DNA of 58,171 bases from an uncultured OM182 clade bacterium (lineage in GTDB: Bacteria > Pseudomonadota > Gammaproteobacteria > Pseudomonadales > Azotimanducaceae), in assembly GCA_902567095.1 (NCBI GenBank), contig CACFLG010000006.1, positions 1 through 58,171 of the forward strand. Direction: 5' to 3'. The translations under genes and the position numbers were made by a program. The notes below the pieces were generated by a model that saw only the letters and a list, made by a program, of their open reading frames with translations, did not search any database and had not been told where the DNA came from. Of the stretch, positions 38,679 to 49,987 are shown one piece after another; position 1 is the stretch's first letter; each line of letters begins with the position of its first letter.

Positions 38679-39406
38679 TGAAGTAAAATAGTAGAGACGC
38701 GGGTTTCGCCTGATGAGAAAAACTTGTAAATGCCGTCGTTTAAAAAGGCTTGCAAGCCCACTGATGATGTTCTTCCGATTTCATTGTCAATGAACACTGG
38801 ACTAGAAGTCTCCAGATAATTTCTACTTGGGTAAACGATCAGCTTCTCAGTGTTAAGGCTAGTGAACTTGCCCTCCATATTCAATTTTGCGGCAGTCACA
38901 CTGTCCCAAAATTCAACAAGCTCTTGTTTTCCTTTAATGTTCGATCTGATTCTCCCTTTTTTTGCTTTAATCTTCCAGGAAAAATCTTCCTGGTTATTTG
39001 CTAGAGTCAGAGCGGGTTCTGTTAGATAAGTTTCGCCTGTGCTTTGCAGATGGACAAACCGCTTTGCAGTAAGGTCTTGTAACCATTTGCCTTGATTGTC
39101 GTAGGTCTTTAAGTTGGCGTTGCTCATATAGAAATTAGAAGATGACTCCTTTTTTTTATCTACAATTGACGGGTTCTCCACCGAAAAGCGTGCGCCCAGA
39201 GATATCAAAGCTAATAGCCCAGCTGCGACAAGAAATTTTCTGATAGTAGAACCCCAATTTTTTGATATCCAATTTTGAGTATGCCATGTAAAAGAAGTAT
39301 TGTTGACTTCTTTTCTTTTTGCTACGAAACAGAAGTAATTAGAAAAACCTTTATCTTCGCTTTGGTTAAGTCCTTGATAAACTGTACACCGATCTTTTGA
39401 TTTCAA
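38675..39406 (-). CDS. lptC: LPS export protein LptC (start uncertain)
   Basis: Inner-membrane bitopic protein linking LptBFG to LptA. The recognisable protein begins with the membrane segment IRKFLVAAGLLALISLGARF and a periplasmic jellyroll of ~150 residues. No ATG, GTG or TTG lies just before the membrane segment. The coordinates use a TTG at 39406 without a Shine-Dalgarno, which gives 243 aa, about 50 too many at the N-terminus. Alternatives are an ATA at 39266-39268, or an ATG (complement 39285-39287) in another frame that would join if one base were lost from the T6 run at 39258-39263. kdsD and kdsC, usual upstream neighbours, are missing; mlaF diverges. Confidence 0.82.
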   Translation of the reverse strand: MKSKDRCTVYQGLNQSEDKGFSNYFCFVAKRKEVNNTSFTWHTQNWISKNWGSTIRKFLVAAGLLALISLGARFSVENPSIVDKKKESSSNFYMSNANLKTYDNQGKWLQDLTAKRFVHLQSTGETYLTEPALTLANNQEDFSWKIKAKKGRIRSNIKGKQELVEFWDSVTAAKLNMEGKFTSLNTEKLIVYPSRNYLETSSPVFIDNEIGRTSSVGLQAFLNDGIYKFFSSGETRVSTILLQ

Positions 39407-39424
39407 AAGTTGGGGGTTAAAAAA

Positions 39425-40258
39425 ATGACAAGAAATTCGATTGTCTTCGATAATGTCTCTTACAATTTTGGCAAAAAAGAGATCTTTAAGAATCTTTCTT
39501 TTGAGGTGCCGGCAGGCCAGACCGTAGGAATCATGGGGCCAAGTGGGACTGGGAAAACGACTTTGCTTAGGCTTATGGGAGGCCAGATCCAACCTGATAA
39601 CGGGACGATTCTTGTCGAGGGCAAGGATATAAACAAAATAAAGAGAGCCGAGTTGTTCGAGCTTAGAAAATGTTTGGGAATGTTGTTTCAAAGCGGAGCC
39701 TTATTTTCGGATTTAACGGTTTTTGAAAATGTTGCTTTTCCATTAAAAGAGCACACTAGGTTAAATGGGGAAATGATTAGATATCTCGTTTTGATAAAAT
39801 TAAACTCTGTTGGATTAAGAGGCGCGGCGCATCTCTTTCCTAGAGAATTATCGGGTGGTATGCAACGCCGAGTAGCGTTAGCAAGAGCGATGGCCTTAGA
39901 TCCGAAGCTTATTATGTATGATGAACCTTTTACAGGTTTAGATCCTATTGCTTTGGGCGTCATTTCAAACTTGATTAAGGATGTTGGGTCAGTTTATGAA
40001 TGCACAAACGTAATCGTTTCACACGATATTGAAGAAACTGCAAGGATTTCTAATCTTCTTTATGTGTTATCGGAAGGCGAGATAATAGGGCAAGGCTCCC
40101 CGCAAGACCTAAAAAAAGATGATTCTCCAAGATTGAAGCAATTTCTAAACGGACTTCCAGATGGACCAGTTCCTTTTCATTACCCTGCGCCGGAATATTT
40201 GGATAGCTTGATCGGAGTGAAAAACACCAAGAGAACCATAATTAAGAGGGACGATTAA
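39425..40258 (+). CDS. mlaF: Phospholipid ABC transporter ATP-binding protein MlaF
   Basis: ATPase of the MlaFEDB inner-membrane complex that maintains outer-membrane lipid asymmetry. The 277-residue product has Walker A GPSGTGKTT, ELSGGMQRRVALARAMALDP signature region and Walker B IMYDEPFTGLDP. ATG at 39425 is preferred over an in-frame TTG at 39410; GGGGG stands nine bases upstream of the ATG. The stop abuts the mlaE TTG. Confidence 0.95.
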   Translation: MTRNSIVFDNVSYNFGKKEIFKNLSFEVPAGQTVGIMGPSGTGKTTLLRLMGGQIQPDNGTILVEGKDINKIKRAELFELRKCLGMLFQSGALFSDLTVFENVAFPLKEHTRLNGEMIRYLVLIKLNSVGLRGAAHLFPRELSGGMQRRVALARAMALDPKLIMYDEPFTGLDPIALGVISNLIKDVGSVYECTNVIVSHDIEETARISNLLYVLSEGEIIGQGSPQDLKKDDSPRLKQFLNGLPDGPVPFHYPAPEYLDSLIGVKNTKRTIIKRDD

Positions 40259-41038
40259 TTGTTAATTCATGCTCTAAGGCGTATCGGAAGGTTTGGCTTT
40301 GAAATGCTATCTTCCATGGGTCGCGCGTTAAGACTGCTTTCGTCTGCGCTAATTAGAAGACCAGATCATCGGAATATCCCACTTATCATTGGTCAAATTT
40401 ATCAGCTGGGAGTGTTATCAATTTTGATCATCGTTTGTTCCGGTTTTGCTATCGGTGCGGTGCTGGCTCTTCAGGGATATACCCAACTTGTTAGAGTGGG
40501 GTCTGAATCAGCGTTGGGTTTAGGCGTCGCTCTTGTTTTAGTTATGGAAATAGGTCCGGTAGTTTCTGCGCTCCTTTTTGCAGGGCGGGCAGGGTCCGCG
40601 GTAACTGCAGAAATAGGTCTCATGAAAGCAACTGAGCAACTAGCAAGTATGGAAATGATTGGAGTAGATCCTATTTCACGTATTATCGCGCCTCGGTTTT
40701 GGGGAGGTTTTATCGTTTTACCCCTATTGGCTTTGATGTTTAGTGTTGTTGGGATTTGGGCCGGCTCTCTTGTTGCCGTTGACTGGCTGGGAGTTTACAG
40801 TGGATCCTTTTGGTCTGTTATGGAACAGGGGGTAGATTTTTTTGATCATGTTATGAAAGGAATTATCAAATCGATAGTTTTTGGTTTTGTGGTGATCTGG
40901 ATATCCCTTTATCAAGGGTATGATTCTCTCCCGACGAGTGAGGGATTATCGAAAGCAACCACAAACACCGTGGTGTTCTCTAGTGTCTGGATTTTAGTCT
41001 TAGATTTTTTTCTCACTTTAATGATGTTTGAACTATAG
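40259..41038 (+). CDS. mlaE: Phospholipid ABC transporter permease MlaE
   Basis: Integral membrane permease of the Mla system, 259 aa with about five membrane segments. Conserved block: GFAIGAVLALQGYTQLVRVGSE, MEIGPVVSALLFAGRAGSAVTAEIGLMKATEQL. It starts with TTG directly after the mlaF stop, giving an N-terminus (MLIHALRRIGRFG) like E. coli MlaE. Confidence 0.95.
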   Translation: MLIHALRRIGRFGFEMLSSMGRALRLLSSALIRRPDHRNIPLIIGQIYQLGVLSILIIVCSGFAIGAVLALQGYTQLVRVGSESALGLGVALVLVMEIGPVVSALLFAGRAGSAVTAEIGLMKATEQLASMEMIGVDPISRIIAPRFWGGFIVLPLLALMFSVVGIWAGSLVAVDWLGVYSGSFWSVMEQGVDFFDHVMKGIIKSIVFGFVVIWISLYQGYDSLPTSEGLSKATTNTVVFSSVWILVLDFFLTLMMFEL

Positions 41039-41047
41039 GAGTGGCAT

Positions 41048-41500
41048 GTGCAGTCATTGAAAATTGAGGTTCTAGTTGGAGTGTTTTTGCTTCTTTCGCT
41101 TTTATGTTTAGGGTTTTTAGCTGTAAAAGTTAGTGGCTTTAGCTTGGGTAAATCTAATGATCGATACCTTTTATATTCTCATTTTGAACAAGTCGGAGGT
41201 TTGACTGTAAGGTCTAAAGTAGCTATCTCTGGAGTAGAAATAGGTCAGGTATTAGCAATCGAATATGATCAAGAAACTATGAATGCAAAAGTAACTTTAG
41301 AAATTGACTCTTCTATATCCAGCATACCTAGCGATTCTACCGCATCCATTCTCACGGAGGGTCTTTTAGGATCAAAATACATAAGCATCAGTTTAGGCGC
41401 GGAGGATCAGACTTTGTCTGGAGGGGATGAGATCTTTGATACCCAATCAGCAGTCATTCTAGAAGAATTGATAGGAAAATTTCTTATAGAGCAATTTTAA
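41048..41500 (+). CDS. mlaD: Phospholipid-binding MCE protein MlaD
   Basis: Single MCE-domain protein, 150 aa, anchored by one N-terminal membrane helix (EVLVGVFLLLSLLCLGFLAV); six copies form the periplasmic ring on MlaE. MCE domain residues ~38-115 include VGGLTVRSKVAISGVEIGQV and ILTEGLLGSKYISI. Start is GTG at 41048 with AGGAG upstream overlapping the mlaE end. Confidence 0.94.
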   Translation: MQSLKIEVLVGVFLLLSLLCLGFLAVKVSGFSLGKSNDRYLLYSHFEQVGGLTVRSKVAISGVEIGQVLAIEYDQETMNAKVTLEIDSSISSIPSDSTASILTEGLLGSKYISISLGAEDQTLSGGDEIFDTQSAVILEELIGKFLIEQF

Positions 41501-41501
41501 G

Positions 41502-42116
41502 ATGAAAACACATAAGGCGGTCTTATTCCTAGTATTTGTCTCCACCCAAGCTTTTCAGCTTTTAGCGGGCGAACCGAAAATTTCACCAGCGAATGCCGTT
41601 CGGCTTGCGACAGAGCAATTATTTGAATTTGCGAAAAAAAATGAAGCCCTTCTTGTTACAAATCCTGAGAAGTTTCATGAGATGGTTACTAAAAATCTTG
41701 AAGCGAATACTGATTTTGAAGGGTTTGCTAAGGGAGTTATGGCAAAGTACTATCGTTTGGCTTCCGAAGGTCAAAGGGCTAGCTTTGCAGAGAAATTTAA
41801 GATGTCCCTAGCGCGAACTTATAGCAAGGCTCTTCTCGAGTTTGACAGTGACAGCGTTACGGTCAAATCCGCTGAGATTGAAAAAACCAACCGGGCAAAA
41901 GTGCTCGTGGAAGTTAAATCTTCCTCCGGTAGTACATATCCGATTATATATTCTCTCAGGTTGATTGAGGAACGTTGGTATCTTCGAAATCTTGTAGTCA
42001 ACGGTATTAACTTAGGGTTGCAATTTCGCTCGCAGTTTAATTCTAGTTTTCGGCTTCATAAGGGAGATCTCGATCGAGTTATAAAAGAATGGAAGGTCTC
42101 TGATGAAGATGGTTAA
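41502..42116 (+). CDS. mlaC: Periplasmic phospholipid shuttle MlaC
   Basis: Soluble periplasmic carrier moving phospholipid between MlaA-porin and MlaFEDB. The 204-residue product has an N-terminal signal peptide (AVLFLVFVSTQAFQLLAG) and the MlaC/Tol-Ttg2 fold with FAKGVMAKYYRLASEGQRASFAEKF, YPIIYSL and a late VVNGINLG. ATG begins one base after the mlaD stop; its 3' end overlaps mlaB. Confidence 0.93.
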   Translation: MKTHKAVLFLVFVSTQAFQLLAGEPKISPANAVRLATEQLFEFAKKNEALLVTNPEKFHEMVTKNLEANTDFEGFAKGVMAKYYRLASEGQRASFAEKFKMSLARTYSKALLEFDSDSVTVKSAEIEKTNRAKVLVEVKSSSGSTYPIIYSLRLIEERWYLRNLVVNGINLGLQFRSQFNSSFRLHKGDLDRVIKEWKVSDEDG

Positions 42117-42390
42117 TAGACAAGGAGAAAACATCTTTTTAGCAGGAGAGGTCAATCTAGACAACCTCCCGGATTTTTGTAGAAGTCTTAAGACTAAATT
42201 GAAAGTAAATGATGTGGTTTCGATATCATTCGACTCGCTTGATTCAAAAGGGTCTGCAATATTGCCCCTGTTGATTTTCCTAAGAAGACAAGAGAGGGAG
42301 CTGAGTGCCGCCGTGACTTTTAAATGTTGTTCTACAAAGGTGCATGAAATGGCTAGGTTAGCAGGATTGAGTGAGGAGTTAGGGGTTTAA
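42103..42390 (+). CDS. mlaB: STAS-domain protein MlaB
   Basis: Cytoplasmic STAS protein that stabilises MlaF; 95 aa. The pattern IFLAGEVNLDNLP, VSISFDSLDSKGSAILPLLIFL and a helix with MARLAGL fits STAS domains. Start at 42103 overlaps mlaC by 14 bases; a second ATG at 42109 is equally possible. Identity rests strongly on position at the end of mlaFEDC. Confidence 0.85.
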   Translation: MKMVNRQGENIFLAGEVNLDNLPDFCRSLKTKLKVNDVVSISFDSLDSKGSAILPLLIFLRRQERELSAAVTFKCCSTKVHEMARLAGLSEELGV

Positions 42391-42457
42391 ATTTTAGGAA
42401 CATGGTCCAGCATGTTAGAATCTCTTATCGTTTTGTTTTTAACTTTCGACGCAGAAT

Positions 42458-44592
<2,135 letters not shown>

Positions 44593-44596
<4 letters not shown>

Positions 44597-45903
44597 TTAA
44601 TTTTTTAGATTCGAAAAAAAAAAATTTCTACGAGGAAATCTTGTCCTTGGGTGTTTTCTCCGGAGAAAATACTGAAAATATCTCGGCATCGGTAAGTAAG
44701 ATAATTGCTGATATCAAAAGGGCCGGGGATGAAAAGCTCTTAGAGTACACCAACCTTTTCGATCAACGAGTTGAAGTGTCAGTTGACTCTCTGATAATCG
44801 AAAAAAAAACGCTTGAAGGCGCCTACCTTGGTTTGGACGCAAAGATTAAGAAGGCCCTTCAGATCGCCCATGACCGAGTTTGGTTTTATCATGAAAGACA
44901 GCTTGAGGCATGTGGTTCTGGCCTCAATTGGTCTTATGAAGATGATCAAGGGAATGTTCTAGGTCAACTTGTTCGAGGAATGGAGCGCGTAGGAATTTAT
45001 GTGCCCGGCGGTAAAGCAGCGTATCCGTCAACGGTTATCATGACGGCAATCCCGGCCCGAGTAGCTGGCGTTAGAGAGATAATTGTTTGCGTCCCCGCTC
45101 CAAGAGGTGTTTGTAACAAAACGGTTCTCGCTGCAGCCCATTTATGTGGAGTCGATAGAGTTTTTTCAATCGGAGGTGCTCAAGCCATTGCTGCTCTGGC
45201 CTTTGGAACTAACTTAGTGCCAAAAGTTGATAAAATAGTGGGGCCCGGAAATTTATACGTAGCAAAGGCGAAGGAAAAGCTTTTTGGGAGAGTGGGGATC
45301 GACATGATAGCAGGTCCTTCTGAGGTGGTTATCGTTGCCGATCATACTGTAGATCCATTATGGGTAGTTCAAGATATGTTTGCCCAAGCTGAGCACGATG
45401 AGCTGGCGCAGGCGATTGTTATTTCTGCTAGCCAGAATGTTATCGATAATGTGCGACAAACTATCGAAGAGAAAATTAAAGACGAACAGAGAAGAGGCAT
45501 AATTGAAGACGCTCTCAAAGATCGCGGAGCATTAATAAAAGTTCGAGATTTGGAAGAGGCTCTAAAAGTAGTGAACCTTCTGTCACCCGAGCATCTTCAG
45601 CTGTCGATCAAAGATGCTGCGGCGTTCGCTAAAAATGTAGAAAACGCTGGAGCTGTATTCGTCGGTGCGAGTACAACCGAAGCAGTTGGAGATTATGCTG
45701 CTGGGCCCAGTCATGTTTTGCCTACAAGTGGAACTGCAAGGTTCTCTTCACCATTAGGAGTCTATGATTTTCAGACTCGCACATCAATGATTGAGTGCTC
45801 TGAAGAAGGTTCCAAGAGTTTGAATAAGACTGCATCTATTATCGCTTTAGAAGAAGGGCTCTTTTCACATTCTAAGTCAGCAACTCTTAGATCAGAGGAG
45901 TAA
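44593..45903 (+). CDS. hisD: Histidinol dehydrogenase
   Basis: Catalyses the last two oxidations to histidine with NAD and zinc. The 436-residue product has GMERVGIYVPGGKAAYPSTV, SIGGAQAIAALAFGT, VDKIVGPGNLYVAKAK, IAGPSEVVIVAD, and AQAEHDELAQ with zinc ligands. Its N-terminal codons contain an in-frame run of eleven A (44614-44624) encoding SKKKN. hisC, which often follows in pseudomonads, is not present; zapE is next. Confidence 0.97.
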
Positions 45904-45911
45904 AAATTTTG

Positions 45912-47003
45912 ATGGAGCCGCTGGAAATTTATAAAAAAAATGTCCAAGACGGCGTCATGAATCCTGATGCTGAGCAGATGAAAGCGGTTCTTCTTTTGCA
46001 ATCCCTTTTTGAATCTCTTTTGTATAGCGATCGTAACGAAACAAACCTGCTAGCTAGGATTTTTAAAAAAAAAAGAGATAAAAATTTGCAAAAAGGGCTC
46101 TACTTATGGGGTGGTGTGGGCAGAGGCAAAACTTTTTTAATGGATTTATTCTTCGACTCCTTGCCTTTAAAGAGAAAAACTCGTTTGCATTTCCACAGGT
46201 TCATGATTTCAGTCCATTTGGCTCTTTCAGAATTTCAGGGAAGACCAAATCCTCTAAAGTTGGTTGCTGAAAAGTTTCAAAGAGAAGCCTCCGTTCTTTG
46301 TTTTGATGAATTTTACGTCTCGGATATTGGAGACGCTATGTTGCTCGATGGTTTATTGCAAGAGATGTTTAGCATAGGAATGACCTTTGTAGCCACTTCT
46401 AATGTTCCCCCGCATCGACTTTATGAGAACGGTTTGCAACGCGCCAAGTTTCTCCCCGCCATAGCATTGATAGAGAAACATACTCATGTCCATGAATTAG
46501 CTGCTGGACCAGATTATCGTTTCAGAGACCTCAAAAGTGCTGGAGTTTATCATTACCCTTTGGGAGATAGCAGCGAAGGAGCACTAGAACGAATCTTCCA
46601 AAGCATATGTAATGGAAAAAAAATGGATCGACCCCAGTTAGTAATTGAGGGGCGAAAGATTCGGGCGAAAAAAACCAGCATAGACATTGCCTGGTTCGAT
46701 TTTTCTGAATTGTGTGGGGGACCAAGAAGCTCTAGTGATTATGTCAAACTGGGAAAGATGTATCAGACAATCATATTAAGTAATGTCCCTTTTCTTCGGT
46801 CGGACAAGGAAGATCAAGCAAGAAGATTCATAAGTCTGGTGGACGAGTTCTACGACAACAATGTAAAATTAATAATTTCTGCAGAAGCTCGAGTAGATTC
46901 ACTCTATTTAGGTGAAATTCTGCTTTTTGAGTTCCAAAGAACCGTGAGTCGGTTAACAGAAATGCAATCCGTCGAATACCTAAAAAATCAACACTTGACC
47001 TAA
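45912..47003 (+). CDS. zapE: Cell division ATPase ZapE (AFG1-like)
   Basis: AAA-type ATPase associated with the Z-ring in E. coli. The 363-residue product has Walker A GGVGRGKT (residues 67-74), LHFHRFM, Walker B VLCFDEFYVSDIGDAM and the sensor VATSNVPPHRLYENGLQR. I chose ATG 45912; a TTG directly before it (45909) is in frame. Codons for FKKKRDK hold ten consecutive A (46065-46074) in frame. Confidence 0.94.
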   Translation: MEPLEIYKKNVQDGVMNPDAEQMKAVLLLQSLFESLLYSDRNETNLLARIFKKKRDKNLQKGLYLWGGVGRGKTFLMDLFFDSLPLKRKTRLHFHRFMISVHLALSEFQGRPNPLKLVAEKFQREASVLCFDEFYVSDIGDAMLLDGLLQEMFSIGMTFVATSNVPPHRLYENGLQRAKFLPAIALIEKHTHVHELAAGPDYRFRDLKSAGVYHYPLGDSSEGALERIFQSICNGKKMDRPQLVIEGRKIRAKKTSIDIAWFDFSELCGGPRSSSDYVKLGKMYQTIILSNVPFLRSDKEDQARRFISLVDEFYDNNVKLIISAEARVDSLYLGEILLFEFQRTVSRLTEMQSVEYLKNQHLT

Positions 47004-47156
47004 AGAGATTTTTCAAACAACCGTACAATTTTTGGGGACTTGAACTTTTTCACGCCAGTTGCATAGATAGATCGCGTTAGGTAGAATTCGCCTCCACAGC
47101 CTCAAAGCAATTAGATTTCTTGGCCAGAGAGGTCAAAGGATCTTCGGAAGACAACT

Positions 47157-47585
47157 ATGAAAACTCAGAGCGTCAGTAAAGAGAGCGCGTGCCACGATTG
47201 GTACCTCGTGGATGCCGAAAGCAAGACGCTAGGTCGTCTTAGCACTCAAATTGCAAACAGATTGAGAGGCAAACATAAGCCAGAATTCACTCCTCATGTT
47301 GATACTGGGGACTATATAGTTGTGATCAACGCGGATAAGATCCACGTCACTGGAAAGAAGGAAACTGATAAGATCTATTACCACCACACTGGCTTTCCGG
47401 GTGGGATAAAATCGATTTCTCTTGGAAAAATGAGGGAAAGATCTCCCGAGAAAATCCTTGAGAACTCGGTAAAAGGCATGATGCCAAAGAATAAGTTAGG
47501 TCGTGCGATGTTGTTAAAGCTTAAAGTTTATGCGGGAACTTCTCATCCCCACGATGCCCAACGGCCAACCCCGTTAGAATTGTAA
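47157..47585 (+). CDS. rplM: 50S ribosomal protein L13
   Basis: Large-subunit protein, 142 aa, with the family start [51 protein letters not shown] and YHHTGFPGG. Pairs with rpsI 17 bp downstream, a conserved bacterial operon. The 153 bp gap before it probably holds the operon promoter. Confidence 0.98.
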   Translation: MKTQSVSKESACHDWYLVDAESKTLGRLSTQIANRLRGKHKPEFTPHVDTGDYIVVINADKIHVTGKKETDKIYYHHTGFPGGIKSISLGKMRERSPEKILENSVKGMMPKNKLGRAMLLKLKVYAGTSHPHDAQRPTPLEL

Positions 47586-47602
47586 ATCGAAGAAGCAATA
47601 TT

Positions 47603-47989
47603 ATGAATCAAAATTATGGGACAGGACGCAGAAAATCTGCAAAAGCTAGGGTGTTCATGGTTCCTGGAACTGGGAAGATAAAGGTCAACCGAAAGGAACT
47701 AGACGAATATTTCGGTCGCGAAACAGCTAGGATGATAGTAAGACAACCACTCGAGGTCGTTGACGCTTCGTCTAAATTCGACTTCAATGTTACGGTTACT
47801 GGCGGGGGTGGTTTTGGACAAGCTGGAGCGATTAGGCACGGAATAACTAGGGCATTGATTCAATATGACGAGACTCTTCGACCCGCATTAAGAGGGGCTG
47901 GATTCGTGACTAGAGACGCGCGATCTGTAGAAAGAAAGAAAGTTGGCTTAAGGAAGGCGAGAAAAAAGCCCCAATTCTCCAAACGATAA
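47603..47989 (+). CDS. rpsI: 30S ribosomal protein S9
   Basis: Small-subunit protein, 128 aa. Family marks: [15 protein letters not shown] at the start, [23 protein letters not shown] in the middle and the basic tail [17 protein letters not shown] that reaches the P-site tRNA. A weak hairpin (GAGC/GCTC) followed by five T at about 48030-48051 may end the operon. Confidence 0.98.
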   Translation: MNQNYGTGRRKSAKARVFMVPGTGKIKVNRKELDEYFGRETARMIVRQPLEVVDASSKFDFNVTVTGGGGFGQAGAIRHGITRALIQYDETLRPALRGAGFVTRDARSVERKKVGLRKARKKPQFSKR

Positions 47990-48125
47990 GAAAAATTTTA
48001 TTAGACAAACATTTTACGCTGAGAAAAAAGAGCGCCCGCTCCCCCGTTTTTCATGTTTCTCCGGTCCAATGTGTTAAAATGATGTCCGGCGTTATTCTAG
48101 AAAATGATGGAAGGAATAGTCCAAT

Positions 48126-48728
48126 TTGGAAGAAAAGAATTTAGACGGTGGTAGGCGAAAATTTCTTTTAGGAGCAACTGCGGTTGTTGGCACAGCTGGA
48201 GTAGCGGGTCTTGCGACTCCTTTTGTAGGGTCTTGGCAACCCGGAGCTAAGGCCCTAGCGGCCGGTGCTCCCGTTAAAATTGATATCAGCAAGCTCGTTG
48301 AGGGAGAAATGCTGGGCCCGATCCCTGCATGGCGAGACAAACCCATTTTTGTAATTAAGCGTTCGCCAGATCTGCTTGAACGCTTGAACTCTAGGAATGA
48401 TCGGTTAGCTGACCCCAATTCTGAAAGAATCCAGCAACCGGAATATGCTAAGAATGGGACAAGGTCAATAAAACCGGAGATACTTGTTCTGGTTGGTCTG
48501 TGCACTCATTTGTCCTGTGCGCCTAAATTCAGACCTAAGATTCAGCCAGAGCAATTTGATCAAGACTGGATAGGGGGTTTTTTCTGCCCGTGTCACGGAT
48601 CAAAGTTTGATATGGCGGGTAGAGTCTATGCGGGAGTTCCGGCACCCTCGAATCTAGAGGTTCCTCCACACTATTATGAAGACGAGTCGGTATTGGTAAT
48701 CGGGGAAGACGATAAGGAAAAGGTTTAA
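48126..48728 (+). CDS. petA: Ubiquinol-cytochrome c reductase iron-sulfur subunit (Rieske)
   Basis: 2Fe-2S subunit of the cytochrome bc1 complex. The 200-residue product has a Tat-type N-terminus GGRRKFLLGATA (Arg10-Arg11) with a membrane helix, and the Rieske motifs: Cys126 and His128 in CTHLSC, Cys154 and His157 in CPCHGS, with Cys131 and Cys156 able to form the disulfide. TTG start at 48126, with GGAAGGAA upstream. Its stop overlaps the petB ATG. Confidence 0.95.
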   Translation: MEEKNLDGGRRKFLLGATAVVGTAGVAGLATPFVGSWQPGAKALAAGAPVKIDISKLVEGEMLGPIPAWRDKPIFVIKRSPDLLERLNSRNDRLADPNSERIQQPEYAKNGTRSIKPEILVLVGLCTHLSCAPKFRPKIQPEQFDQDWIGGFFCPCHGSKFDMAGRVYAGVPAPSNLEVPPHYYEDESVLVIGEDDKEKV

Positions 48729-49987
48729 TGTCTGGGCTACAACATTCTGTTAAAAATATCATGAACTGGATAGACGCACGTCTGCCCGTGACAGAGACAT
48801 ATGAGAAACATATGTCAAAATATTACGCACCAAAAAATACTAACTTTTGGTATTTGATGGGAGTTTTAGCGACAGTTGTCCTTGTAAATCAGTTACTTAC
48901 GGGCATATGGTTAACGATGAGTTATATCCCAACTGCAGAGGGCGCATTTGGGTCCATTGAATATATTATGAGAGATGTCAACTTTGGCTGGATGCTTCGT
49001 TACATGCATTCAACTGGTGCTTCAGCTTTTTTCCTAGTCGTCTATTTGCATATGTTTAGAGGATTGATGTATGGGTCTTACCAGAAACCCCGAGAACTGA
49101 TTTGGATACTTGGAATGCTTATTTTCGTGGCTTTGATGGCTGAGGGTTTTCTGGGTTATCTCTTGCCCTGGGGAAATATGTCCTTCTGGGCAGGACAAGT
49201 CATCGTTTCTTTAGCGGGAGCTGTTCCAATAATAGGCGATAGTCTCGCGACTTGGGTTCGAGGAGACTTTAATATCTCTGGAATAACGCTCAATCGCTTC
49301 TTTGCTCTGCATGTAGTCTTAGTTCCCATGCTGCTTATAGGTTTGGTATTTCTTCATATCGTCGCGTTGCATGAAGTAGGGTCGAATAACCCCGATGGGA
49401 TAGATATCAAAAAAAACTTAGATGATAAAGGTAAGCCGTTGGACGGGATTCCGTTTCATCCCTACCTCACTTTAGGACATGACTTGCCCGCGATAGTGGC
49501 TTTTTGCTTTCTATTCGCAGTTGTCATGTTTTATTTTCCTGACGGAGGAGGATACCTGATTGAAGCTCCTAACTATGAAAGGGCGAATCCCTTAAAGACT
49601 CCTGATCTGATAGCACCGGTCTGGTATTACACACCATTTTATTCAATGCTACGCGCGGCTACTTTCCCTTTTTTAGGTTTGGATGCTAAGTTTTGGGGGT
49701 TAGTTGTAATGGGAGGAGCTATAGTTCTTCCTGCGGTACTTCCTTGGTTAGATAGATCAAAAGTGAAGTCGATTCGTTATAAAGGAATGGCTAGTAAATC
49801 TTTCTTGGCGATTTTCGTGGTTGCTTTTTTTGTTTTAGGATATTTGGGGGTTCAACATCCAACTCCGCTTAAAACATTCCTGGCTCAGATCTGTACGGCA
49901 ATTTACTTCGCCTATTTCTTGCTTATGCCCTGGTACACCTCAGTTGAGCTGACCAAACCTGTTCCCGAAAGGATTCCTATTAAATGA
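48728..49987 (+). CDS. petB: Cytochrome b of the bc1 complex
   Basis: Di-heme membrane subunit with the Qo and Qi quinone sites; 419 aa with about eight membrane segments. Visible features are FGWMLRYMHSTGASAFFLVVYLHM and RFFALHVVLVPMLLIGLVFLHIVALHE with heme-ligand His pairs, GYLLPWGNMSFWAGQVI, and the Qo-site variant PDGGGY/APVWYYTPFY in place of the common PEWYFLPFY. Overlaps petC by four bases. Confidence 0.96.
   Translation: MSGLQHSVKNIMNWIDARLPVTETYEKHMSKYYAPKNTNFWYLMGVLATVVLVNQLLTGIWLTMSYIPTAEGAFGSIEYIMRDVNFGWMLRYMHSTGASAFFLVVYLHMFRGLMYGSYQKPRELIWILGMLIFVALMAEGFLGYLLPWGNMSFWAGQVIVSLAGAVPIIGDSLATWVRGDFNISGITLNRFFALHVVLVPMLLIGLVFLHIVALHEVGSNNPDGIDIKKNLDDKGKPLDGIPFHPYLTLGHDLPAIVAFCFLFAVVMFYFPDGGGYLIEAPNYERANPLKTPDLIAPVWYYTPFYSMLRAATFPFLGLDAKFWGLVVMGGAIVLPAVLPWLDRSKVKSIRYKGMASKSFLAIFVVAFFVLGYLGVQHPTPLKTFLAQICTAIYFAYFLLMPWYTSVELTKPVPERIPIK

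Noticed and set aside
39407-39691. N-terminal extension of the lptC frame into mlaF
   Set aside because: It is antisense to the conserved mlaF Walker A region and not protein-like.
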